Notes: generated by a model from the sequence alone, not told the origin. DNA of 64,000 nt from RYN-230 sp963782185 (GCA_963782185.1 CAWAJB010000003.1:1-64000); one strand, 5' to 3'; shown: positions 54,510-63,416, counted from the stretch's first letter. A program made the numbers and translations.

Positions 54510-56144
54510 ATGCCTGACCCAAGGCTGGTATCTCGCGCGCAACGCGCCGCGACAATGTTGGAGCGGGCATGGGAGCGGTGGCGCGCCACGCAAGGCCTGG
54601 AGGCCGAGCCCATGCCGCCGGTCTCGAGTTACGTCGGCTACTCGATCGAGGAGCCGTGGGGGCGGCCCCGGGTCGTCTTCGGTGTGAACGCCGAGGACGC
54701 CGAGCGGCTCGCGGCGTTGCTGCAGGAGAGCGCGGGCGTCGGGCCAGATGGCCTGCCCCGGGCCCTCGACCCTGGTTACCGGCCGGCCGTCCCCGGCGTG
54801 TTCGCGGCGGACAATCCGGCCGGGCCCGACCGTGGGCATCCGGACCATGGGTACCCGGACCGTGATTACGCGGACCGTGCTCACCAGGATCGTGGGTATC
54901 AGGACCGCGGGTATGACCAGAGCCTGCTCGAGGACGTGCGCGGGCGGATTCCCGTGCAGGGCTGGCCGCCGGAGTTCAGCGACAGCCGGGAACAGCTGAA
55001 CGGTGCCGGGCCCAGTCATCCGGACGAGCCTCAGCTGCCTCTGGACGTGGGCTCCGAGCGGGGCGACGAGCCCGCCGGGGACCTGTTCCGGGCCGATGAG
55101 CCCGAGCGGGCCCGCGACCTGAAGCTGCCCGGCGAACTGGGGCTGTCCGACGAGTTCCAGGCCCCCGGCGACGTCCTGGACGATGGTGAGTTCCCGGCCG
55201 GTGAGGGGTTCCGGCCGGGCGGCAGGCTGGGGCCGGCGGATGAGCGCGGGGCGTCCAGCCTGGACGCCCCCTACGGGGTGCCCTACACCGGAGGTGCGCC
55301 TTACGCGGGTGGTGGGCCTTACGCGGGAGGTGCGCCGTCCGCCGGGGGTGCGCCGTCCGCCGTTCCGTATACCGGCGAGCCGTATGACCCCGATGGCCCC
55401 TACGGCCCGGCTGCTTCCTACGGGGCGCCCGCGGACGCATCCAGGGGCAGCCTGAACGGGGGCCGTACCGGTGAAGCGGAGCGTGACGAGGCTGCGGGGG
55501 CCGCTGAAGCCGCCACGGAGACCGGCCAGGACGCCGAGGGCCGAGACGAGCCCGGCCGTGACGGGTCCGGCCACGATAAGCCCGGCCGTGACAGGTCCGG
55601 CCACGATAAGCCCGGCCGTGACGGGTCCCGCCAGGATGAGCCCAGGCGGGACAGGTCCGGGCACGATGAAGAGGCGCTCGGTACGGACGCGCGAGCCGAC
55701 GAGATGCACGCGGAAGACCTCCATGGTGAAACCCGCAATGAGCCCGGGCCTGACGACGAGCCCGGGCGTGACGAGGGCCCGCTCGACCAGGGCAGGGACG
55801 CAGACGTGGCCAGGGGCGCAGACGTGAGGGACGCGCAGCCGGATGCTGCCCGGGAGGACCCCTCATCGGCGGGTCCGGGGGAGGATACCCCGGCCGCAGC
55901 CGAAGCCACCTCCGATGCGCCCGAGGCACCGACGGCGGCCACGGATCGCCCGGCGGAGTCCGCCAGCCGTGGCAGCATCTCCGACACCATGGCCGCGGAG
56001 CTGGCCGGATGGGCTGCCGGTGAGCTTCCGGGGCAGGCCGCGGCCCGGTTGGCCAGCTGGGCTACCGCGGGCGGTGCGGTGGCCCGGGGCCGGCGGCAGG
56101 CCCGCCTCGGCGGCAGCGGAACTGCTGCGGAGCGGGTCAGCTAG
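54510..56144 (+). CDS. Large low-complexity protein with conserved N-terminus
   Basis: A 544-aa protein starts at ATG 54510 (AGGGGAGG upstream). Residues 1-72 are a conserved actinobacterial module: PDPRLVSRAQRAATMLERAW, PMPPVSSYVGYSIEEPWG and EDAERLAALL. The rest is Asp/Gly/Pro/Glu-rich disordered sequence with Tyr-Asp repeats, Gly-Ala-Pro repeats and a 30-bp RDGSGHDKPG repeat (55540-55670). The C-terminus is helical. The family lies near bldC; the function is unknown. Confidence 0.75.
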   Translation: MPDPRLVSRAQRAATMLERAWERWRATQGLEAEPMPPVSSYVGYSIEEPWGRPRVVFGVNAEDAERLAALLQESAGVGPDGLPRALDPGYRPAVPGVFAADNPAGPDRGHPDHGYPDRDYADRAHQDRGYQDRGYDQSLLEDVRGRIPVQGWPPEFSDSREQLNGAGPSHPDEPQLPLDVGSERGDEPAGDLFRADEPERARDLKLPGELGLSDEFQAPGDVLDDGEFPAGEGFRPGGRLGPADERGASSLDAPYGVPYTGGAPYAGGGPYAGGAPSAGGAPSAVPYTGEPYDPDGPYGPAASYGAPADASRGSLNGGRTGEAERDEAAGAAEAATETGQDAEGRDEPGRDGSGHDKPGRDRSGHDKPGRDGSRQDEPRRDRSGHDEEALGTDARADEMHAEDLHGETRNEPGPDDEPGRDEGPLDQGRDADVARGADVRDAQPDAAREDPSSAGPGEDTPAAAEATSDAPEAPTAATDRPAESASRGSISDTMAAELAGWAAGELPGQAAARLASWATAGGAVARGRRQARLGGSGTAAERVS

Positions 56145-56213
56145 CGGAGTACTCTCGTGCTGGATCGGGGCCTGACCGCACCGGCCCTCATGTCCAGCTG
56201 GCGGGAGTCCAGG

Positions 56214-57200
56214 ATGATGCGCCGTCGTGGCCGGCCCGGCTTAGCCCGTGCCGCAGGGACGCCCCGCCTGGTTCTGGCCAGCGTCGTGCTCCTGGCCAGC
56301 GCCGGGCTGGCCGGATGTGCCGGAGCGGGCGGTGCGACGTTGCCTGCGGCCAGCCGGTCCCCGTCCGGCACCGCGGCGGCCGCCGGGCCGGGGGCGGCCG
56401 CCACCGCCGGGGCCAGCGGCATGGGCCGGGCCGCGGCAACGCCGGGCGCGCCGCGCACCGGGCAGCGCCCCGGCGACGTCCCGCCGGACACCGTCCCGCC
56501 GAGCACCGCCGCGCCCGCCCGCGCGGCCCAGCCCCTGGCCGGCCAGGTCATCACTGTGGACCCCGGGCACAACGGCGCCAACTGGTCGCATCCGGCGATC
56601 ATCGACAAGCTCGTCAACGTGATCACGGAATGGAAGGCCTGCGACACGGCGGGAGCGCAGACCGACGCGGGCTACCCCGAGCACGCCTTCACGTTCGATG
56701 TCGCGAAGCGTCTGGCCCGGCTGCTCCGGGCCGAGGGCGCCACCGTGGTCCTCACCCGCCACAACGATCACGGCGTCGGACCGTGCGTGACCCAGCGGGC
56801 GGCGATCGGCAACCGGGCCCACGCGGATGCGGCCATCTCGATCCATGCCGACAGTGGCCCGCCCTCGGGGACCGGGTTCGAGGTGATCGCTCCGGGCCGT
56901 ATCACCGGCGCCCCGGACACCCCGGTCATCGGGCCGTCCGGCCGGCTCGGCGCGGACATCAGGAAGGCCTACCACCGGATCACTGGTGAGCCGTACTCGG
57001 ACTACGTCGGCACTCGAGGGCTGGACGTGCGCACCGACCTCGGCGGGCTGAACCTTTCCACCGTGCCCAAGGTCTTCATCGAGTGCGGCAACATGCGCAA
57101 CGCCGCCGACGCGGCCCGGCTGACCAGCCCGCGGTTCCGGGAGCGCATCGCGGTGGCCTTGGCGGCCGGCTTCGTCGCCTTCCTCGGCAGGCATTCCTGA
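56214..57200 (+). CDS. N-acetylmuramoyl-L-alanine amidase, lipoprotein (Amidase_3)
   Basis: This 328-aa zinc amidase has a signal peptide with lipobox LAGC (Cys35), an Ala/Pro linker, then the catalytic domain: VDPGHNG (zinc His), SIHADS (second His) and FIECGNM (catalytic Glu). It cleaves the bond between MurNAc and L-Ala in peptidoglycan. GGGAG six bases before ATG 56214 sets the start. Confidence 0.92.
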   Translation: MMRRRGRPGLARAAGTPRLVLASVVLLASAGLAGCAGAGGATLPAASRSPSGTAAAAGPGAAATAGASGMGRAAATPGAPRTGQRPGDVPPDTVPPSTAAPARAAQPLAGQVITVDPGHNGANWSHPAIIDKLVNVITEWKACDTAGAQTDAGYPEHAFTFDVAKRLARLLRAEGATVVLTRHNDHGVGPCVTQRAAIGNRAHADAAISIHADSGPPSGTGFEVIAPGRITGAPDTPVIGPSGRLGADIRKAYHRITGEPYSDYVGTRGLDVRTDLGGLNLSTVPKVFIECGNMRNAADAARLTSPRFRERIAVALAAGFVAFLGRHS

Positions 57201-57245
57201 GCGGGTCCTCAGCAATCGCTAAGGTCGGGGCGCTTGCATTCTGCT

Positions 57246-57842
57246 GTGACATCCGCGAGCGGGCCCCCGCCCAGCCGACGGTACGGGCATCCGCTGACCC
57301 TGGTGGCCGTAGCGGCCGTAGGCCTGCTCGCTGGTGCGGGAGGGGCGGCCGTCGCGACCTCCGGCAGTTCCCCGAGCCCGGCCGCGGACTCCACGTCCAC
57401 ACAGGCGAGCCCCTCGCCCTCCGCCTCGATTGCGCCCCGGCGTCCCGCAGCCCCGGCGCCCGGCAGGCCAGGCGGGTTCTTCGGCGGGGGCGTCGGCGGT
57501 GGTTTCTCCGGCGCCCCGGTGCACGGGACCCTCGTCGTGCCCGTGTCCGGTGGCGGTTACCAGACCGAGGATGTCCAGCGGGGCAAGGTCACCGCGATCA
57601 GCAGTTCATCGGTCACCGTCGTCAGCGCCGACAAGTTTGAGAAAACTTACCGGGTGAACGGATCCACCTCGGTGAACGCCGGGAACGGCGGCCTGAGCAG
57701 CGTCAAGGTGGGCGACCAGGTCAGCCTGGCCGCCACCGTGCGCGGCTCGGCGGCCACTGTCACCAGCATGATCGACTTGTCCCGCCTCGGTAACCGGTTC
57801 TCCGGCCCGGGCGACGGCAACCAGGGACAACCCTCGGGCTGA
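57246..57842 (+). CDS. Secreted/membrane-anchored protein with OB-like domain (DUF5666-like)
   Basis: This 198-aa protein has an N-terminal membrane segment (about 16-38), a Ser/Pro linker, a Gly-rich patch and a C-terminal strand-rich region GKVTAISSSSVTVVSADKFE, then YRVNGSTSVNAG and VKVGDQVSLAATVRG, like DUF5666 domains. The start is GTG 57246 or TTG 57234. The function is unknown. Confidence 0.7.
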   Translation: MTSASGPPPSRRYGHPLTLVAVAAVGLLAGAGGAAVATSGSSPSPAADSTSTQASPSPSASIAPRRPAAPAPGRPGGFFGGGVGGGFSGAPVHGTLVVPVSGGGYQTEDVQRGKVTAISSSSVTVVSADKFEKTYRVNGSTSVNAGNGGLSSVKVGDQVSLAATVRGSAATVTSMIDLSRLGNRFSGPGDGNQGQPSG

Positions 57843-57957
57843 GGGTGAAGACGTCTGGTTCCGGCCCGGCCTGCCCAGGGACCGGGCCGGGACCAGACAC
57901 CAGCGAATTCCCCACCCCCGGCGCGCACTGTCGGCAGGCCGGCGGAGAATCTGGGAC

Positions 57958-59838
57958 GTGCGGGTTGCGGTGGTTGCCGGACCCGGGCGCACAGCCCTCC
58001 TGCAGGAGCTCGCCGAGGATGGCAGCGGCTACGCCGCGCCCACCCTGGTGAACGATTTCCCGACTGCGGTTGCGGACTACGAGCGTGCCGGGGCCGCGCG
58101 CGGTAGGACGGTGCCCGGTGGGCCCGTGCCTCATGAGGGCGTGCCTCATGAGGGCGTGCACGGTGAGCGCGTCCCCGCTGAGCCCGTGCGCTGGGTCTGG
58201 GCGGACACATCCACGGTCTATCCGTCCCTGCTGCGCGCCGGAGTACGGGTGGACCGCTGCCACGACGTCGCGCTTACTGGCGCGCTGCTGCTCGCGCGGG
58301 ACGGGCAGCCGGCCGGAGCCACCCCCGTGGTCACCCGGCGAGCCGGCCCGGCACGGGGGGCTGCCGGGCAGGCGACCCTGTTCGGGCCGGCCGAACCGGG
58401 AATCGACGATGCCCGTCAGGTACTCAGCGCCCTGGTCGCCGAGCATGCGGACCAGGTGCGCCAGATCGCCGCCGACGTGCACCCGGCCAGGTTCGGGTTG
58501 CTGGCCGCGGTCGAGTCCGCCGCCGGCCTGGCCGCGGCGGAGATGAGTGCCCGGGGCATGCCCTGGCGGGCCGACACGCATGACGCCCTGCTGGCCGGTC
58601 TGCTCGGCGCCCGGCCCGGCACAGGCCCCCGGCCCGGCACAGGCCTCCGGCCCGGCACAGGCCTCCGGCCACCCCGGCTCGCCGACCTGGCCGCCCAGAT
58701 CTCCGCCGCGTTCGGCGGCCGTCCGGTCAACCCCGATTCCCCGGCCCAACTGCTGAAGGCATTCGCCGCCGACGGTGTTCCTGTCCCGTCCACCCGCTCG
58801 GGTGTGCTGCGGGGCATCGACCACCCCGCGGTTCCGTTCTTGCTCGAATACAAGGAACTGGCCCGGCTGCACGCGGCGCACGGCTGGGCCTGGCTGGACG
58901 AATGGGTGCGGGACGGCCGGTTCCACCCGGAGTACGTGGTCGGGGGGGTGGTGTCGGGCCGGTGGGCAAGCCGCGGCGGCGGTGCGTTGCAGATCCCGCG
59001 GGTGGTGCGCCGCGCGGTCGTGGCTGATCCCGGCTGGGTGCTGGTAGTCGCGGACGCGGCGCAGTTGGAGCCACGGGTGCTCGCCGCCCTGGCCGGTGAT
59101 CACGCGTTTGCCGAGGCGGCCGGGTCCGGCGACCTGTACCAGGCGCTGGCCGGGGCCTTCGGCGGGGACCGGGCCAAGGCCAAGGTGGCGCTGCTGTCCG
59201 CGATGTACGGCGGGGCCGGTGGTGAGGCCTCGCAGTTGCTGGCCGTGTTGCGGCGGCGCTTCCCCCGGGCCGACGCCTACGTGGAGGCCGCTGCGCGGGC
59301 GGGAGAGGAGGGCCGGGTGGTCCGGTCCCGGCTCGGCCGGTCCTGCCCGCCGCCGTCCGCGCAGTGGCGGGGCCTGACCGCGTCGGCAGACGACCCGGAC
59401 GCGGATGACCAGCGGGCCCGGCGCTCGTTGCGGGCCCGTGGCCGGTTCACCCGCAACTTTGTGGTGCAGGCCAGCGCGGCCGACTGGGCGCTGGTCCTGC
59501 TGGCCGGCCTTCGCCGGCGGCTCGCGGCCATGGGCGGGCGGCCTGTGGGCGCCCCCGGTCTAGTGGGCGTGGGTGCGGGCGGGCGGCCTGAGTCTGGGCG
59601 GCCTGGGTCTGGGCGGTCTGAGTCTGGGCGGTCTGAGTCTGGGCCGCTGGACGGACCCGGGCTCGTGTTCTTCCAGCACGACGAGGTCATGGTGCACTGC
59701 CCCCGGGCCCTGGCCCCGGAGGTGGTCGAGGCCATCGGCGCCGCGGCGCAGGAAGCCGGCCGCCTCGTGTTCGGCGCGACCCCGGTGCGGTTCCCCGTGA
59801 CCACGGCGGTCGTCAACTGCTACGCGGACGCGAAGTGA
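57958..59838 (+). CDS. Bifunctional 3'-5' exonuclease/DNA polymerase family A protein
   Basis: This 626-aa Pol I-like protein has a degenerate exonuclease half and a polymerase half with O-helix RAKAKVALLSAMYGG, palm motif A VADAAQLEPR (DYSQIELR in Pol I) and motif C FFQHDEVMVH. Asp and Asp-Glu metal ligands are kept; the rest is divergent, as is usual for this actinobacterial subfamily. GTG 57958 start. Repeats at 58612-58670 and 59578-59650 lengthen it. The role in repair or mutagenesis is not established. Confidence 0.85.
   Translation: MRVAVVAGPGRTALLQELAEDGSGYAAPTLVNDFPTAVADYERAGAARGRTVPGGPVPHEGVPHEGVHGERVPAEPVRWVWADTSTVYPSLLRAGVRVDRCHDVALTGALLLARDGQPAGATPVVTRRAGPARGAAGQATLFGPAEPGIDDARQVLSALVAEHADQVRQIAADVHPARFGLLAAVESAAGLAAAEMSARGMPWRADTHDALLAGLLGARPGTGPRPGTGLRPGTGLRPPRLADLAAQISAAFGGRPVNPDSPAQLLKAFAADGVPVPSTRSGVLRGIDHPAVPFLLEYKELARLHAAHGWAWLDEWVRDGRFHPEYVVGGVVSGRWASRGGGALQIPRVVRRAVVADPGWVLVVADAAQLEPRVLAALAGDHAFAEAAGSGDLYQALAGAFGGDRAKAKVALLSAMYGGAGGEASQLLAVLRRRFPRADAYVEAAARAGEEGRVVRSRLGRSCPPPSAQWRGLTASADDPDADDQRARRSLRARGRFTRNFVVQASAADWALVLLAGLRRRLAAMGGRPVGAPGLVGVGAGGRPESGRPGSGRSESGRSESGPLDGPGLVFFQHDEVMVHCPRALAPEVVEAIGAAAQEAGRLVFGATPVRFPVTTAVVNCYADAK
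58612..58670 (+). repeat. 18-bp minisatellite in the polymerase-like gene
   Basis: Three units of GGCCCGGCACAGGCCTCC and variants encode RPGTGL repeats. Confidence 0.85.
59578..59650 (+). repeat. 15-bp repeat between polymerase motifs
   Basis: GGGCGGCCTGAGTCT-type units occur about four to five times, encoding GRPESGRSES between the Ala-rich helix and the motif C strand. Confidence 0.8.
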
Positions 59839-59861
59839 CCCGGGGTCAGGACCGCCGAGGG

Positions 59862-60011
59862 TCAGGCAGTGGCTGTGGCGCCGCCCAGGCCAGCGAACCG
59901 CGCGTGAATATGGCTCCCGAGGCCGAAGTTCGGCGTCGGGGAGGCCAGGCATTCGGCGAGAATGGCCCGCACTTCGGCTTCCATCGATCGTCCATGCTTC
60001 AACTGGCGTAC
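59862..60011 (-). pseudogene. C-terminal remnant of a FitA/VapB-type antitoxin
   Basis: The frame reads RQLKHGRSMEAEVRAILAE and ends GLGSHIHARFAGLGG, the hallmark second half of FitA-like ribbon-helix-helix antitoxins. The N-terminal strand is missing: upstream the DNA codes in another frame for a methyltransferase. No intact PIN-domain toxin follows. Confidence 0.6.
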
Positions 60012-60300
60012 AATGCAGGGCGCTGATTGACAATATGGCGTCATACCCGGCATCTGGCAGTGGCTCTTGCCGTACGTCAGCGAGGATGCATGTGACATTG
60101 GGCGGTGCCACCCGCTTGGCCTCTTCGATCATGGCCGGGGAGCGGTCAAGGGCGTCGACGTGTCCCGCCCGCTCGGCCAGTTCCACGGCGAAAGCCCCGG
60201 CGCCACAGCCGACATCAAGTACCCGATTACAGGGACGTGGCAGGTGCCGCAAGAGCAGGCGGTGGTAGTAGGCGTTGTGATCCCAGTCCATCGCGTTCAT
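60010..60300 (-). pseudogene. N-terminal fragment of a SAM-dependent methyltransferase
   Basis: ATG 60300 opens MNAMDWDHNAYYHRLLLRHL and VLDVGCGAGAFAVELAERA (motif I), to YDAILSISALHC. Homology ends there at about 60010, exactly where the antitoxin remnant begins in another frame. About half of the usual fold is lost. Confidence 0.7.
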
Positions 60301-60394
60301 GTTCCGATTGTGCTAGGCGGCGTGCCCGTTGTATGCCCCGATCAGGGGGTTACGGGTTGCTATCAGCTGCGACGTGGTGCGGGCCACCGGCGTG

Positions 60395-60964
60395 ATGGTC
60401 AAGACTATGGGCGTGGAGTTCTTCTGCTACCACCGCGACCGGCCCGGCTCTGTGACCTTGCGCGACAAGTTGCTAGAACAGCACTGGTCCTACATGGACC
60501 GGTACGAGGCGGAGATGATCGCCCGTGGCCCGACCCTGGCCGGCGACGGCGACACGCCCACCGGCAGCGTGCACATCGTCGGCCAGCTCGATCCCGCTGC
60601 CGCCCGCGCGTTCGCCTTCGACGAGCCCGGCTACCAGGCCGGTGTGTACCGGGACGTGCTGCTGCGCCGGTGGCGCAATCTACTGGGGCGCACCATGTGG
60701 GACTTCCCCGGCGGCCGGACGGGAGGTAATCGCTACCTGGTGCTCGGCCTCGGCACCGGGCAGGCCGCCGACCTTGCCGGGCCGCCAGACCGGGACGAGC
60801 TGATCGCGTACGGGCCGCTGCTGTCCGACGACGGCGCCACCTGGCTGGGTACGGCGGCGCTGGTCCGGGCGCGGGACCCGGACACGGCACGCGCCATCCT
60901 GACTCCGGACCGCTACGTCGGCATCGAGGTGCACAACTGGCAATTCGGCGGGCGGCCGTCATGA
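60395..60964 (+). CDS. YCII-related domain protein
   Basis: A roughly 190-aa protein begins MVKTMGVEFFCYHRDRPGS. It has two YCII-like halves, with HWSYMDRYEAEMIARGPTL, then AFDEPGYQAGVYRDVLLRRW, and a second copy DELIAYGPLLSDDG. It has a ferredoxin-like barrel fold of unknown function. The start is ATG 60395 or 60407; neither has a strong ribosome site. Confidence 0.8.
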   Translation: MVKTMGVEFFCYHRDRPGSVTLRDKLLEQHWSYMDRYEAEMIARGPTLAGDGDTPTGSVHIVGQLDPAAARAFAFDEPGYQAGVYRDVLLRRWRNLLGRTMWDFPGGRTGGNRYLVLGLGTGQAADLAGPPDRDELIAYGPLLSDDGATWLGTAALVRARDPDTARAILTPDRYVGIEVHNWQFGGRPS

Positions 60965-61136
60965 CCCCATAGCTGGCGCTTTTCGGCGTAGTTTCCTCAG
61001 ATTCCCCCAGCCTGCGAGTGGCGCCATAATCTGCTGAGGATGCGATAACGACACAAGGGTGAAATATGTTCTGGGCTCGGCGGTGCAGCCACCAGGCCCA
61101 CAACGAGCCGGGCATGGTTCCCAGTCATCGCGATAG

Positions 61137-61538
61137 TTAGCTCGTGCCGTCTTGCCAGATGCCGATGACGTTGCCTGCGGGGTCGCGGACGGTGGCGATG
61201 GTTAGATTGCCTTCCTGGTAGGGCAGGGTGACCACCTCTGCGCCTCGCTCGGCTGCCTTGCGGAGCACATCATCAAGCTGGGTGACGTAGATGTAGGGCC
61301 GGATTCCGGCTTCCCCGGCGGTGGGCAGGTCGGTGCGCCAGTGCCCGATGACGTGGCCGGTGCCGTCGCTGAAGCTCGGCTGGTCCGGTGTGCCTCGTAT
61401 CTGCCAGCCGAAGACCGCGCGGTAGAAGTCCGCGGACTGTGCAACATCTTGTGCGGGCATCCCGAGATAGGAGACCCCGCCGGGCCGGGCCACCGTGGCC
61501 TCGACGCCCGGGTCTGCAGGTGCGCTGTGATCGGTCAT
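61137..61538 (-). CDS. VOC-family (glyoxalase-like) protein
   Basis: This 133-aa protein has the beta-alpha-beta-beta-beta fold of VOC proteins: VSYLGMPAQDVAQSADFYRAVFGW and VRDPAGNVIGIW. The metal-binding residues are only partly recognisable. It shares a 44-bp divergent region with the TetR gene, whose palindrome overlaps its promoter, so it is probably the regulated target. Start ATG 61538 follows AGGAGGGG. Confidence 0.9.
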   Translation of the reverse strand: MTDHSAPADPGVEATVARPGGVSYLGMPAQDVAQSADFYRAVFGWQIRGTPDQPSFSDGTGHVIGHWRTDLPTAGEAGIRPYIYVTQLDDVLRKAAERGAEVVTLPYQEGNLTIATVRDPAGNVIGIWQDGTS

Positions 61539-61553
61539 CGCCTGCCCCTCCTA

Positions 61554-61582
61554 ATTCGGCTATGGCAGTACCATAGCTGAAT
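61554..61582. promoter_or_regulatory. Palindromic operator shared by VOC and TetR genes
   Basis: ATTCGGCTATGG (61554-61565) and CCATAGCTGAAT (61571-61582) form an 11 of 12 dyad with a 5-base spacer. It touches the TetR ATG at 61583 and lies just upstream of the VOC ribosome site. Confidence 0.75.
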
Positions 61583-62254
61583 ATGAGTGCCACGGGCACA
61601 GGCGGGACGGCGCCCCGCGTCTACCGTTCGCTGCGCCGCGAAATGCAGGCACGCCGGACTCGTGCCCGCATCATCGCGGCAGCCGCCCAGCGGTTCCTGG
61701 CGCACGGCTACGCAGGCACTACGATGCGCGCGGTCGCCCTGGACGCCGGCGTCGCGCTGCCCACCGTCGAGCTTGCCTTCCGGACCAAGGCACGGCTGCT
61801 GAAGGCAGTGATCGACGTCGCGATCGCGGGCGACGACGACCAGGTGGCGATGCTGGACCGCCAGTGGGCCAAGCGAGCTGAGTCCATCGCCGGACCGCCG
61901 GATTTCGTCGCGGCATTCGCCCGGGTGCTCGCTGGCTCAGCCGAGCGGGCCGCGGGGCTGGCGGCGACTGCCTTGGAGGCCGCCCGAGCCGACGAGGACA
62001 TCGCCACAGTAGCCGCGCAGCTCATGTCCCAGCGAGAAGTCATGGCCTCGTGGCTGGTAGACGGCATCATGCACCGGTCCGCCCTCCGCGAGGGAACCGA
62101 CCGCGCCGCCGCCGTCGACACGGTATGGACGCTGATGGACCCGGTGGTGTTCTGCCGTCTCACCGGCGACCGGCACTGGACGACCGCGCACTTCGAGCGC
62201 TGGTTCACCGACAGCGTCACGCGCCTCGTGCTATCCGCCGACGACACCCGCTGA
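61583..62254 (+). CDS. TetR-family transcriptional repressor
   Basis: This 223-aa regulator has an N-terminal HTH (RIIAAAAQRFLAHGYAGTTM, ALDAGVALPTVELAFRTK) and a helical ligand domain. ATG 61583 directly follows the palindrome, with no room for a ribosome site, suggesting a leaderless transcript and autorepression. It likely represses the divergent VOC gene. Confidence 0.92.
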   Translation: MSATGTGGTAPRVYRSLRREMQARRTRARIIAAAAQRFLAHGYAGTTMRAVALDAGVALPTVELAFRTKARLLKAVIDVAIAGDDDQVAMLDRQWAKRAESIAGPPDFVAAFARVLAGSAERAAGLAATALEAARADEDIATVAAQLMSQREVMASWLVDGIMHRSALREGTDRAAAVDTVWTLMDPVVFCRLTGDRHWTTAHFERWFTDSVTRLVLSADDTR

Positions 62255-62628
62255 CGCCAACTGTGAGGCGTTCTCCCAGCTCAGCGGCGTGTATGCAGAC
62301 ATCGGCATGGCCCCCGTTGCCGCCGGCATCACCGGATGAAGGGCTGCGGGATGTGGCGCCTGGACCAGGCTCGGTCGGGAGTACTCAGATGGACGAGTCC
62401 GGCTGGGCTCACGTACATGTCCGCACCGGAACCGCTGTTGGCCTGATCGTCAGTGAACCCGCCGTACATCAAGCTGAGACCTGCGACTTATTTACGTTTC
62501 CGTGGCCTTTAGCCCAGAATAATTTGAGAGAAGAAATTCCTGGGCCTGGGTGAGCTGCCCGTCGCCATGTGATGCGAAGGCAGTGCCGGGCGACGGCGGA
62601 CCAGCGCTCAGCAGAGGGGGCCGGTCAC
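62255..62628. other. Intergenic with A/T-rich patch
   Basis: No gene recognised in 374 bases. The stretch 62484-62545 is unusually A/T-rich for this genome and carries an imperfect CCCAGAATAATT to GAAATTCCTGGG dyad, so it may hold the promoter of the small membrane protein. Confidence 0.45.
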
Positions 62629-62814
62629 ATGTGGAGGATCTTCCTCGCGATCGCGGGCTCTCTCATCGTCATCGCCGGAGTGGTCTGGACGCTGCAAGGT
62701 CTTGGCTTCATCAAGGGCAGCGTGATGACCGGGGTGACGCTGTGGGCCCTGATCGGGCCGCTGATCGCGCTGTGCGGGCTCGCCGTGACCGTGACCGGCC
62801 TGCGGCGGGGCTGA
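62629..62814 (+). CDS. Small two-span membrane protein
   Basis: A 61-aa protein begins MWRIFLAIAGSLIVIAG at ATG 62629 behind AGAGGGGG. Two hydrophobic helices (about 3-20 and 34-56) are separated by LGFIKGSVMTG. It matches the actinobacterial small integral membrane type of unknown function. Confidence 0.75.
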   Translation: MWRIFLAIAGSLIVIAGVVWTLQGLGFIKGSVMTGVTLWALIGPLIALCGLAVTVTGLRRG

Positions 62815-62846
62815 GCAGCACGCCCGCCGTGCCTCCGCCCAGGCCA

Positions 62847-63278
62847 TCAGTCGTCGGTTAACCGCCGCAGCCGCTTGATCTGGGACCGCCGCTGCTTGGC
62901 CGCAAGCCTGCGTTCCTGCGAACCGCGGGTCCGCTTGGTCGGCCGCCGCACCGCGGGTGGTGGAGCAGTCGCCGCGGTCAGCACGCTGGCCAGACGCCGG
63001 GACGCCGCCTCCCGGTTGCGCAGCTGGGACCGGTGCTCGGACGCGCTGACCGTAAGCACCCCGTTGACCAGCCGGTCGGCCAGCGCGGCCAGCGCACGCT
63101 CCTTGAGCACGGGGCCCAGTGCCGGCGAGGCCGCTAGGTCGTAGGACAGCTCTACCCGGCTGTCGCTGGTGTTGACCGACTGCCCACCAGGCCCGGATGA
63201 CCGGGAGAACCGCCAGGACAGTTCGTCGGCCGGAATCACCCTGTTCCGGACCTGGATCGGGTCCACCACATTCACCAT
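62847..63278 (-). CDS. arfB: Peptidyl-tRNA hydrolase ArfB
   Basis: A 143-aa ribosome-rescue factor: GPGGQSVNTSDSRVEL with catalytic GGQ at residues 31-33 and a basic C-terminal tail (KRTRGSQERRLAAKQRRSQ) that enters the mRNA channel. It frees stalled ribosomes by hydrolysing peptidyl-tRNA. ATG 63278 is chosen since GGGAG is just upstream; the open frame includes an upstream repeat. Confidence 0.93.
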   Translation of the reverse strand: MVNVVDPIQVRNRVIPADELSWRFSRSSGPGGQSVNTSDSRVELSYDLAASPALGPVLKERALAALADRLVNGVLTVSASEHRSQLRNREAASRRLASVLTAATAPPPAVRRPTKRTRGSQERRLAAKQRRSQIKRLRRLTDD

Positions 63279-63299
63279 GATCTCCCAGGGCTGGCAGAT

Positions 63300-63357
63300 C
63301 GGTGCAACGGGCAGGATCGATGTAACGGGCACGATCGATGTAGCTGGCACGATCGGT
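63300..63357. repeat. 18-bp tandem repeat upstream of arfB
   Basis: About three units of GATGTAACGGGCACGATC and variants sit between the ribosome site of arfB and the next gene. They would read IVPVTS repeats if an earlier start were used. Confidence 0.8.
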
Positions 63358-63416
63358 GTGGCCACCCGGGCAGCCCCGGGACCCGGTGATGCCTCATTGA
63401 GTTCCCGTTCAGGGTC

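Noticed and set aside
57760..59103. 447-aa minus-strand frame opposite the polymerase
   Set aside because: Antisense of a gene with clear polymerase motifs; no recognisable family.
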